Positions 1-5,023 of a DNA stretch of 6,770 nucleotides are shown in pieces; position 1 is the first letter of the stretch, and each line of letters opens with the position of its first letter. The DNA is from Candidatus Iainarchaeum sp. (lineage in GTDB: Archaea; Iainarchaeota; Iainarchaeia; Iainarchaeales; Iainarchaeaceae), in NCBI GenBank assembly GCA_013331625.1, contig DUGC01000071.1, positions 11,278-18,047 of the forward strand, written 5' to 3'. The position numbers were made by a program, and so were the translations under genes. The notes under the pieces are model-generated. The model saw only the letters and a list, made by a program, of their open reading frames with translations. It was not told where the DNA came from and ran no database searches.

Positions 1-444
1 TATGAAGTAGCCGCCAAAATCCATCGGGTCCTCGCCCATTTCTATGAGCTCTTCAGCGGTCTTGCCATTGAGCCAGCACAAATTTGCCTTGAGCATTACA
101 GGGAGCTCCCCGATATAGGTTTCCTTGCGGTCCTGCTCGACATCCCTTCTCAATAGCTTCATTGTAAGATAAATGGGGCTTGAATAAGTCCTGTTGCGTA
201 GGCGTGCCTCTGCCGGAAGGAACCTTTGCCTCGGGCTTCCGTCAGCTTCAACAATCCTTGGCTTGAAAACGGCAATTTTGTCGAATTCAACGCGCACTTC
301 CTCGATTTTCGGGGTGACTTCGTTGTTTTCGTGTATGATTTCAGGCAGCTTCTTGTCAACAAACTGGTTGAAGGAATCTATCTCCATTTGTGCAATGTTC
401 CTGTCCCGGAAATATGAATTGACAATCGCCCAGCCATCCACCAT
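1..444 (-). CDS. rpoB: DNA-directed RNA polymerase subunit B, N-terminal part (cut by window edge)
   Basis: This is the start of the second-largest subunit of archaeal RNA polymerase (Rpb2/bacterial beta homologue), which forms one side of the active-site cleft. I translated 148 codons by hand from the ATG at 444. The product begins MVDGWAIVNSYFRDRN, contains DSFNQFVDKKLPEII and later RNRTYSSPIYLTM, and ends at GEDPMDFGGYFI, just before the family's usual V-N-G-S-E-R motif. These follow the order of the Rpb2 protrusion region. The codon just before the ATG is a TGA stop, so 444 is the earliest possible ATG start in this frame. It lies 29 nt downstream of the rpoH stop, and a purine-rich GGGGATGG in the spacer could serve as ribosome binding site. 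The order rpoH-rpoB is the standard archaeal RNA polymerase operon order. The window cannot show whether rpoB is split into B'' and B' genes. Confidence 0.95.
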   Translation of the reverse strand, partial: MVDGWAIVNSYFRDRNIAQMEIDSFNQFVDKKLPEIIHENNEVTPKIEEVRVEFDKIAVFKPRIVEADGSPRQRFLPAEARLRNRTYSSPIYLTMKLLRRDVEQDRKETYIGELPVMLKANLCWLNGKTAEELIEMGEDPMDFGGYFI

Positions 445-473
445 TCAAACCGCCATCCCCGCACTAAAAAAAA

Positions 474-722
474 TTAGCTTACCACCCTAAAATAAATGCT
501 CGTGCCAGCGGTCGGGCTTTTGCGCGTGATTTTTATGAGGTCGCCCCTCTTTGCCCCTATTTCCACAATTGCAGGGTCGTCCGCGACAATTTTCGGGAAA
601 CTGTCTAAAGTAGAACCGAATTTTGCCACGACTTCCTTGACCTTCTCATCAGGGACTATTTCATGCTTTGGAACCAGAAAATGCTCGCCAACCTTGTCCA
701 ACCCAATCCACCCGCTCACCAT
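474..722 (-). CDS. rpoH: DNA-directed RNA polymerase subunit H (Rpb5 C-terminal domain homologue)
   Basis: This is the small archaeal RNA polymerase subunit equivalent to the C-terminal domain of eukaryotic Rpb5, which sits at the downstream DNA end of the polymerase. The family signature is clear: FLVPKHEIVPDEKV near residues 15-28, then FPKIVADDPAIVEIGAKRGD, and IKITRKSPTAG just before the C-terminal FRVVS. From the ATG at 722 the protein has 82 residues, close to the usual 75-85. The frame stays open upstream to a GTG at 770 and an ATG at 752. I prefer 722 because the extra residues are cysteine- and arginine-rich and do not look like the family. The residues from 722 to VPKHE (about 16) are slightly longer than in many archaeal H subunits. 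The gene is followed after 29 nt by rpoB, the conserved operon order. No good Shine-Dalgarno is visible before 722. Confidence 0.93.
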   Translation of the reverse strand: MVSGWIGLDKVGEHFLVPKHEIVPDEKVKEVVAKFGSTLDSFPKIVADDPAIVEIGAKRGDLIKITRKSPTAGTSIYFRVVS

Positions 723-836
723 CCGCGCACGGCAGGCACAATTCAAAGCCATTTGGCACGCCAGAGGCACGCTAAAGGCTCAAATCACTGCAATCAACGC
801 ATTTTTGCCGGCACCGGAAAAATCGATAAATTCCTC

Positions 837-846
837 TAAATTATAG
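837..846 (-). promoter_or_regulatory. possible TATA box for the rpoH-rpoB operon
   Basis: On the minus strand this reads CTATAATTTA, a fair match to an archaeal TATA element. Transcription would start near 816, giving a leader of about 90 nt before the rpoH start at 722, or about 45 nt if translation began at 770. A second AT-rich block, TTTTAAA at 871-877, is nearly symmetric and could serve either strand. The choice between them is inference. Confidence 0.35.
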
Positions 847-955
847 TACATCAAAATAGGCACAGAAAGGTTTTAAAGGCTATACCCGTCTTTGTGGCAC
901 AGTGTTATTAGGCCAAGTGTTTGGCTCAGGCAATCTAATTGTGCGCAGCATCACC

Positions 956-967
956 AATAATAATAAG
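956..967 (+). promoter_or_regulatory. possible TATA box for the membrane-protein gene at 988
   Basis: The sequence AATAATAATAAG is centred about 27 nt before the ATG at 988, the spacing expected for a leaderless archaeal transcript. There is no Shine-Dalgarno before 988, which fits leaderless initiation. The rest of the 723-987 spacer shows no tRNA, no convincing hairpin RNA and no coding pattern. Confidence 0.4.
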
Positions 968-987
968 CACAAACTTAGCTACTACCA

Positions 988-1917
988 ATGGCTGAAAAAT
1001 TCACCCAAATTTACAAAAACGCATTTGCAAAAATCACCCTTGCCCTCGTCCTTGCATATTTTATCTTCTCCCTTATAGTGCCCATGCTCCTGCACAGCAA
1101 CATGCTTGCATGGGACGGGGCAGGCATGTATTTTTCGGCATGGTACCAAAAGGAGTACCTTTTCCCGCGCATTATAGGCTGGAACCCCTTCTTCTTTTTG
1201 GGCTATGCGCAAAACCAGTTCTACCCCCCGCTCTACCCCTACCTTAGCGCGCTTTTGGCGCAGATAATGCCCCTTGACATTGCATTCAAGCTCATATTGG
1301 CAGCAGCGCTACTGCTCACCCCGCTCTCCTTCCATTTCCTTTGCCGCTCATTTGGCTTTTCACAAAGCCGCTCGGCAGCGGCAGCGGCAGCAATGGCGGC
1401 CCTGCTTTTTGCCTTCCCGAACGACTTTTTCGGCGGCAACATCCATTCAACAATCAATATAGGCCTTTATGCAAACGCCCTCGCGCTCCCCCTTTTCTTT
1501 TTCCTCTTCGGATCGCTGGAGCGGCTAGTGAAGCGGGAAAAAAAAGACGGGATAATAATTCCCGCCCTGCTGCTTAGCGCAATCATACTCTCCCACACAG
1601 TGAGTGCCATTGCCGCCCTCGTGCTGCTTTTCACTTATGCATTCCTTTACAGGAAAAGCGCCCTGCATGCAATTGCAAAAATCCTCTCGCTCTCGCTCCT
1701 TCTCAGTGCATTCTGGAGCATCCCTGCTATTGCCAAATATAGCTTTGCTCCGCTTTTATGCCGCATTTCCCCTGCCAAAAAAGCATGCTTGGGCTCTGCC
1801 CTTGAGCAGTATCTGCTCTTTTTTGGTGCCCTGATTGCAGGCATCCTTGGGGGCAAAGGTTATCTATTACCTGCTCAAAAAGTACAGCTCCATTGTCCCA
1901 TCCAAAACCGAGACTGA
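988..1917 (+). CDS. truncated PTPS_related / GT-C-like polytopic membrane protein, read into MscS sequence at its end
   Basis: Residues 1 to about 250 form a polytopic membrane protein. There is a hydrophobic helix at 15-35, an extracytoplasmic loop with AWDGAGMYFSAWYQ (41-54) and IIGWNPFFFLGYAQNQFYPP (62-81), and further helices around 84-115, 130-145, 160-175, 190-220 and 231-250. The W-N-P...L-G-Y...Y-P-P-L pattern is typical of the archaeal PTPS_related membrane family (a Pfam name only; no pterin enzyme is implied) and related GT-C-like glycosyltransferases. Those proteins are usually much longer, roughly 500-900 residues. Here the family resemblance ends near residue 250-260. Residues about 268-289 (LGSALEQYLLFFGALIAGIL) read as the membrane N-terminus of the MscS gene that follows, and the last 20 residues are frameshifted MscS sequence. 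The frame as it stands is therefore a chimera and probably non-functional. A (GGCAGC)x3 repeat at 1374-1391 encodes an alanine run. Function is unknown; a role in surface glycan or lipid-linked sugar transfer is only inference. Confidence 0.7.
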   Translation: MAEKFTQIYKNAFAKITLALVLAYFIFSLIVPMLLHSNMLAWDGAGMYFSAWYQKEYLFPRIIGWNPFFFLGYAQNQFYPPLYPYLSALLAQIMPLDIAFKLILAAALLLTPLSFHFLCRSFGFSQSRSAAAAAAMAALLFAFPNDFFGGNIHSTINIGLYANALALPLFFFLFGSLERLVKREKKDGIIIPALLLSAIILSHTVSAIAALVLLFTYAFLYRKSALHAIAKILSLSLLLSAFWSIPAIAKYSFAPLLCRISPAKKACLGSALEQYLLFFGALIAGILGGKGYLLPAQKVQLHCPIQNRD

Positions 1918-2022
1918 ATTTGGCGACACGCTCATAGAGGCGCTCGGGCCCCCGATGCTTTTTGCAGGGTTCATCGCAGGTTTATTGGCAGGCTATTTGC
2001 CGCGCAAAAAACAGTTGAGGAC
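1785..2022 (+). pseudogene. MscS channel, N-terminal fragment with frameshift and internal deletion
   Basis: This stretch encodes the first membrane segment and linker of an MscS-type small-conductance mechanosensitive channel, spread over two frames. Frame 1 gives LGSALEQYLLFFGALIAGIL. After the GGGGG run near 1849-1853 the sensible reading moves to frame 2: AKVIYYLLKKYSSIVPSKT, then ETEFGDTLIEALGPPMLFAG. Dropping one G from that run joins them into a continuous L-G-A-K-V-I-Y-Y-L-L-K-K-Y typical of the family. An ATG at 1785 would lead into the same protein if one G were also dropped from GGG at 1791-1793; otherwise TTG 1789 is a possible start. Frame 2 stops at 2036-2038, while the channel resumes in frame 1 at F-A-A-Q-K-T-V-E-D near 2005. 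Only about 15 residues separate GPPMLFAG from FAAQKT, where family members have roughly 80-100. TM2 and most of TM3 are therefore missing. Confidence 0.65.
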
Positions 2023-2580
2023 ATGTTCGGCGGCCTGAGCATCTTCACCTCAAAGCCCTTCGTGATCGGCGACACAATCACTGTGAAAGGGATCGTTGGC
2101 GATGTGGAATCGGTAGGGATTCGCTACACGCGCCTGCGCGACCCTGACGGAAGGGTAATCACTGTCCCCAATGGACAGGTGGCGCAGGACATAATAACAA
2201 GCGTCTCCTCCGAGCGCGCGAAAAGGATCCAGCTCACGCTCGGCATAACATACAACCCGCCTGCAAGGAAATTGGATGAAGCTATGCGGATAGTGCGCGA
2301 AATAGTGATGTCCCGCCCCAAAACAGGCCACGAGGAATTCACTTCTGTGTTCAAAAACTACAACACTTCGAGCATCGGCCTGTGGTTTGTGTACTTTGTA
2401 TTGGAGAGGAAGAACTTCTGGCCTGTCGTGAGCGAAATCAACCTCAGGATCAAAAAAAGGTTCGAGAAAGAGGGGATAGAGTTCGCGTTCCCCGCCCAAA
2501 CGCTCTACATTGAAAAGCTGCCCCAACCGAACGGGGAGAAAAAGCAGCGCCGCGGGATCGGGGCGCAGCTGGTGCGCTGA
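2023..2580 (+). CDS. MscS mechanosensitive channel, C-terminal half (pore-end, beta and alpha/beta domains)
   Basis: This open frame carries the soluble part of an MscS-family channel, which releases solutes on sudden osmotic downshift in intact relatives. MFGGLSIFTSKPFVIGDTIT (1-20) is the end of the pore helix and the start of the beta domain. GDVESVGIRYTRLRDPDGR and VITVPNGQVAQDIITSVSS complete the beta domain. From about residue 60 comes the alpha/beta vestibule domain (IQLTLGITY, then FWPVVSEINLRIKKRF and EGIEFAFPAQTLYIEKL). The frame is open back to 1918, where AAQKTVED lies just before the ATG at 2023, so this ATG is internal to the original gene rather than a true start. Without TM1, TM2 and most of TM3 the 185-residue product could not form a channel alone. 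I treat it as the 3' part of a broken gene. The basic tail EKKQRRGIGAQLVR extends a little beyond the usual family end. Confidence 0.85.
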   Translation: MFGGLSIFTSKPFVIGDTITVKGIVGDVESVGIRYTRLRDPDGRVITVPNGQVAQDIITSVSSERAKRIQLTLGITYNPPARKLDEAMRIVREIVMSRPKTGHEEFTSVFKNYNTSSIGLWFVYFVLERKNFWPVVSEINLRIKKRFEKEGIEFAFPAQTLYIEKLPQPNGEKKQRRGIGAQLVR

Positions 2581-2717
2581 ATTTTCCGGTTATTTCAAGC
2601 CGCAATAAATGCTAAAAAAGGCTTTCGCGGTTTGATAGATGGCAGGCCGTGAAATATTACTCTGATTATTTTCCCGGACTACTATAATTTGCGCTTGCTG
2701 ATTCAGGGTTATTTTTC
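2581..2717. other. convergent intergenic spacer
   Basis: This 137-bp spacer lies between the 3' ends of the plus-strand MscS remnant and the minus-strand HEPN gene. It contains short T-runs that could end transcription from both sides: TATTTTTCTT at 2710-2719 for the plus strand, and a six-A run near 2614-2619 that reads as a T-run on the minus strand. No strong hairpin, RNA gene or coding frame was found. Confidence 0.4.
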
Positions 2718-3086
2718 TTAAAGGAGCGGCTCTATTATCTCCCGCAGCTTTTGCGCCTGCCTGCGGATGCGCGTGGCTGAATCAAGCGAGAGGCTCAGGC
2801 CGTAATCCGCCTGGCTCTTGGACGAGACAAGCTCTTTGTAAATTTCCCGGTATCTGGGGAGATCATCCTTGAGGAATTTTGCAAGCTCATTGAAGTAGCT
2901 CGTGTCGTGGTGTTCCTTGTGGGAGGGGATCTTGCCAAGGAACTTCTGGCAGGCTGCATTATGGTAATTGATTGCCGCATTGATGTAAAGGTGCGCGGCA
3001 GTATGCTCCCTGCCTTCGCGATACATCTGCTCCGCGGCACCGAAGCGCTCGCTGGCAAGGTCAAGGTGCTGCCTGTGCGTGCCCAA
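2718..3086 (-). CDS. HEPN-domain protein, partner of the upstream nucleotidyltransferase
   Basis: This is a 122-residue, mostly helical protein of the HEPN type. Such proteins pair with MNT-type minimal nucleotidyltransferases, many as toxin-antitoxin modules. Visible features are an N-terminal amphipathic helix (LASERFGAAEQMYREG), then AAHLYINAAINYHNAACQKFLG (31-52), close to the N-x-x-x-x-H/N face of HEPN helix bundles, then KEHHDTSYFNELAKFL and a long basic C-terminal helix (TRIRRQAQKLREII). The start is a TTG at 3086 overlapping the end of the nucleotidyltransferase gene by 26 nt. It is the only start codon between an in-frame TGA and the conserved region, and an AAGGGGG stretch sits upstream as a plausible ribosome binding site. 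The canonical ribonuclease motif R-x(4-6)-H-x-Y near the C-terminus is not seen. R26-x5-H32 has the right spacing but an unusual place. RNase toxin activity is therefore uncertain; a substrate-binding HEPN partner is the alternative. Confidence 0.75.
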   Translation of the reverse strand: MGTHRQHLDLASERFGAAEQMYREGREHTAAHLYINAAINYHNAACQKFLGKIPSHKEHHDTSYFNELAKFLKDDLPRYREIYKELVSSKSQADYGLSLSLDSATRIRRQAQKLREIIEPLL

Positions 3087-3675
3087 TCCACTCGCCCCCT
3101 TTCAGCACAACCCCGTCACGCAGCACATTCATTATAAAGCGGTCATTTTCCGCGATGCGCTCGTGGAATTCCTTTTCCCCCATCATTGCAGGGGAATATG
3201 TGATGCCGGTCGTTTCGGATAGGCCATTGAATTCGGAGTGCGCTTTATCCACGATCGATTTCTCCTTGTTTTTAGTGATCAGCAGGACATCGATGTCTGA
3301 AAAATGGTTGCCTTCATCCCTAGCCCTCGAGCCAAAGGCTATAGCCGCCCTGATTTTCCTGCTGGAGATCACTTTGGCGCTCCTTGCCCTTCCAATCAGG
3401 TGCTCATTGTACCTTGATGCCTTGCTGAACATGCCCTGCAGCTCCGGGAGCAGGTAAAACCTGCTATTAATCTGGACAATCTTGTTCCTGCCGTGTGTCT
3501 GGGTTGATGCAAGGCCGCTCTCTTCCCAGTCCTTCACGATAAGTGACACGGTTGACTTGGGTACTGAGCACAATCTGGAGAGGTCGGATACGGAAAATGG
3601 CCCGGAGCGCTCAAGGAGCATGGACAGAACTGCTATTTTGGATTTTGAGTCAACGAGCTTTTCCAGCAGGCGCAT
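3061..3675 (-). CDS. wHTH-nucleotidyltransferase fusion (MNT-type, likely self-regulating antitoxin)
   Basis: This 204-residue protein joins two domains. Residues about 5-70 are a winged helix-turn-helix (VSDLSRLCSVPKSTVSLIVK as the HTH, DWEESGLAST leading to the wing). Residues about 105-195 are a minimal nucleotidyltransferase with the catalytic signature AFGSRARDEG (113-122) followed by SDIDVLLIT (126-134). Gly115-Ser116 and Asp127/Asp129 are the expected nucleotide- and metal-binding residues. MNT proteins of MNT/HEPN modules can transfer nucleotides to, and so silence, their HEPN partner; that role is inferred from the family and neighbours. The frame is open to 3984, but I choose ATG 3675. 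It begins the wHTH, a TATA box lies about 50 nt upstream, and the extra residues antisense to rbkR look non-coding. The next in-frame ATG upstream (3723) lies inside the promoter inverted repeat and TATA element. The HEPN gene overlaps its 3' end, so the two are probably translated together. Confidence 0.85.
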   Translation of the reverse strand: MRLLEKLVDSKSKIAVLSMLLERSGPFSVSDLSRLCSVPKSTVSLIVKDWEESGLASTQTHGRNKIVQINSRFYLLPELQGMFSKASRYNEHLIGRARSAKVISSRKIRAAIAFGSRARDEGNHFSDIDVLLITKNKEKSIVDKAHSEFNGLSETTGITYSPAMMGEKEFHERIAENDRFIMNVLRDGVVLKGGEWIGHAQAAP

Positions 3676-3703
3676 GGCAATCACTGTGCATTTTATTGTA
3701 CAT

Positions 3704-3723
3704 ATGTCCAATGTATTGAACAT
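3704..3723 (-). promoter_or_regulatory. candidate operator: 9-bp inverted repeat in the wHTH-nucleotidyltransferase promoter
   Basis: The plus strand reads ATGTCCAAT-GT-ATTGAACAT. The arms are inverted copies with 8 of 9 bases paired, a 2-bp spacer and an overall length of 20 bp. It lies directly between the TATA box (3724-3732) and the predicted transcription start near 3702. A protein bound here would block initiation, so self-repression by the gene's own wHTH domain is the simple reading. An 8-bp palindrome, ACATATGT, overlaps at 3700-3707. Confidence 0.55.
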
Positions 3724-3732
3724 TTTAAAAAT
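3724..3732 (-). promoter_or_regulatory. TATA box of the wHTH-nucleotidyltransferase/HEPN module
   Basis: On the minus strand this reads ATTTTTAAA within CATTTTTAAAATG, a good archaeal TATA match. The expected start of transcription is near 3702, leaving a leader of about 27 nt before ATG 3675. Confidence 0.5.
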
Positions 3733-3765
3733 GGCATGGAAGCCTGTTTCATCAGGCGCCAAGCT

Positions 3766-3777
3766 ACGCTTTTGCGT
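3766..3777 (+). promoter_or_regulatory. candidate operator upstream of rbkR (ACGC-TTTT-GCGT)
   Basis: This is a perfect 4-bp inverted repeat around a TTTT centre, ending 9 nt before the rbkR TATA box, where TFB contacts would lie. RbkR proteins are known to bind palindromes in rib promoters, so this is a candidate self-operator. The arms are short and chance is possible. A second weak stem, GCCTG/CAGGC, lies at 3742-3757. Confidence 0.3.
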
Positions 3778-3786
3778 TAAGCAACC

Positions 3787-3797
3787 CTTTTTTAAGT
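3787..3797 (+). promoter_or_regulatory. TATA box of the rbkR-ribC-ribH operon
   Basis: CTTTTTTAAGT is centred about 26 nt before the ATG at 3818, exactly the spacing that gives a leaderless archaeal mRNA. No Shine-Dalgarno precedes the start, consistent with this. Confidence 0.5.
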
Positions 3798-3817
3798 AAT
3801 CGCACCCCTTTGCAGTT

Positions 3818-4471
3818 ATGAAGGGCGGCGACATTGAATTTGCGCTTCTTATAGCATCAAGGGCAGGGCTAACCTCGGCACTTTCAACTTCCACGGCCGC
3901 CCTTGCGCAGAAAACCGGCTTTTCGCAGCAATCTGTTTCCCGCAGGCTGCGCGAAATGGAATCTGCAGGGCTCATAGAGCGCAAGGCCTCGACAAGCGGG
4001 ATTGAAGTAAAGCTTACGCAAAAGGGGCGAAGGGAGCTTGAAATCCTCTACGCGCAGCTCAGGGGCATCTTTTCAAAGCCTGCTGCAGGGCATTGCCTGA
4101 AAGGAAAGCTCATTGATGGCCTTGGGGAGGGCACATACTACACTTCGCAGCAGGGCTACCGCTCGCAGTTCCGCTCATTGCTTGGGGCGGATGTGTACCC
4201 CGGCACCCTCAACCTTGAAGTAAACCCTGCCGAGCGCGACGCATTCACCTCATCTTTGCCCGTGCAGGTGAAGGGATTCAGGACTGCGGAGAGGAGCTTT
4301 GGCGGCATTGACTGCTGGCCATGCACGCTGAATAGGAAGGCCGAGTGCTTTGCGATACTCCCCCACCGCACAAACCATCCTGCAAACATCATTGAAATAA
4401 TTGCGGAAATGAACCTGCGCAAAAAGCTCGGGATAAAGAACGGGGATATTGTGGAGGTCGAGCCAAGGTGA
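3818..4471 (+). CDS. rbkR: RbkR: wHTH regulator fused to CTP-dependent riboflavin kinase
   Basis: This is a 217-residue two-domain protein. Residues about 5-75 are a winged helix-turn-helix (AALAQKTGFSQQSVSRRLRE, then SAGLIERK, and a wing with GIEVKLTQKG). Residues about 93-216 are the archaeal riboflavin kinase fold, which makes FMN from riboflavin using CTP rather than ATP. Diagnostic segments are DGLGEGTYYTSQQGY (100-114), the metal/nucleotide loop YPGTLNLEV (127-135), GGIDCWPCTLN (162-172), LPHRTNHPANIIEIIAEMNL (181-200) and the closing IKNGDIVEVEP. Archaeal RbkR of this architecture is known to act both as kinase and as repressor of riboflavin genes in response to its flavin product. Length and domain order match that family. 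It is the first gene of an operon; its TGA overlaps the GTG start of ribC. The kinase-only name is ribK. The wHTH is complete, so I favour the dual-function form. Confidence 0.92.
   Translation: MKGGDIEFALLIASRAGLTSALSTSTAALAQKTGFSQQSVSRRLREMESAGLIERKASTSGIEVKLTQKGRRELEILYAQLRGIFSKPAAGHCLKGKLIDGLGEGTYYTSQQGYRSQFRSLLGADVYPGTLNLEVNPAERDAFTSSLPVQVKGFRTAERSFGGIDCWPCTLNRKAECFAILPHRTNHPANIIEIIAEMNLRKKLGIKNGDIVEVEPR
4453..4458 (+). promoter_or_regulatory. strong Shine-Dalgarno deciding the GTG start of ribC
   Basis: GGAGGT lies 9 nt before the GTG at 4468, inside the last codons of rbkR. It supports this non-ATG start and coupled translation with the upstream gene. Confidence 0.7.
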
Positions 4472-4965
4472 GTGGGCAGAAAAATGCGGCCAAAAAAATA
4501 GCGCTTGTCGACACGATGTTTTCGCGCGGTGACATGGGAAAAATTGCGCTGCAAACCATGGAAAGGGAAGCGAAAGTGAACAGATGGGAAATACTCATTG
4601 TGAAAAAGACAGTGCCTGGGGTAAAGGACATCCCTGTAGCGATGCTCCGGCTCCTTGAGCAGGGATGCTGCGCAGGGATAGCCCTTGGAATGCCGGGGAA
4701 AATGCCGATTGACAAGCAGTGCTCGCACGAAGCCTCTTTGGGAATAGCGCAGGTGCAGCTCATGACGCGCAAAAGCGTGCTTGAGGTCTTTGTGCATGAG
4801 GATGAGGGGGAAAATGACGCCGGGCTTGCGCAAATTATGAGGGACCGTGCATCAAAGCACGCGCTCAACCTTTTATGGATGCTTTTTGCACCGCAGGAAC
4901 TTTCAAAAAGGGCAGGAAGCGGGGAGAGGCAGGGCAAGGAGAATGCAAAAAAGCTGGATTTGTAA
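4468..4965 (+). CDS. ribC: archaeal riboflavin synthase
   Basis: This enzyme converts two molecules of 6,7-dimethyl-8-ribityllumazine to riboflavin and a pyrimidine. It belongs to the archaeal type, which is unrelated to bacterial RibE and derives from the lumazine synthase fold. The 165 residues show the family pattern throughout: IALVDTMFSRGDMGKIAL (11-28), IVKKTVPGVKDIPVA (44-58), GIALGMPGKMPIDKQCSHEA (70-89), LEVFVHEDEGEND (105-117) and the C-terminal SKRAGSGERQGKE. The GTG start at 4468 overlaps the rbkR stop as GTGA and has a perfect GGAGGT upstream. Its short basic lead (MSGQKNAAKK) precedes the first strand. The C-terminus ends a little after the family's usual R-Q-G motif. Position between the kinase and lumazine synthase agrees with the assignment. 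The family usually forms pentamers. Confidence 0.95.
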   Translation: MSGQKNAAKKIALVDTMFSRGDMGKIALQTMEREAKVNRWEILIVKKTVPGVKDIPVAMLRLLEQGCCAGIALGMPGKMPIDKQCSHEASLGIAQVQLMTRKSVLEVFVHEDEGENDAGLAQIMRDRASKHALNLLWMLFAPQELSKRAGSGERQGKENAKKLDL

Positions 4966-5023
4966 ATTGGGCCATTTTGCAATTTGGGCATCGGAAAAAT
5001 GTTGTGGTGGATGGGGACGGGTT

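Noticed and set aside
194..490. Plus-strand open frames over the rpoB start
   Set aside because: They are antisense to a clear RpoB N-terminus and their translations show no recognisable pattern.
870..987. Possible small RNA after the TTTTAAA box
   Set aside because: I found no tRNA cloverleaf, C/D or H/ACA box pattern, or strong hairpin; only the AT-rich promoter elements stand out.
1374..1391. (GGCAGC)x3 repeat as a mobile or regulatory repeat
   Set aside because: It simply encodes an alanine run within the membrane protein, and no similar tract was seen elsewhere in the window.
2050..2526. Long minus-strand frame opposite MscS
   Set aside because: The plus strand encodes a clear MscS beta and alpha/beta domain; the opposite frame is a composition shadow.
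2684..2695. TATA-like ACTATAATTTGC on the plus strand in the convergent spacer
   Set aside because: No plus-strand gene follows; it lies at the end of the HEPN gene on the other strand.
3676..3984. N-terminal extension of the wHTH-nucleotidyltransferase reading frame back to 3984 on the minus strand
   Set aside because: It lies antisense to the well-supported rbkR start, has no family resemblance, and would place the TATA box and inverted repeat inside the coding sequence.
4847..5023. Upstream extension of ribH
   Set aside because: It overlaps ribC in another frame and family homology begins exactly at ATG 5024.
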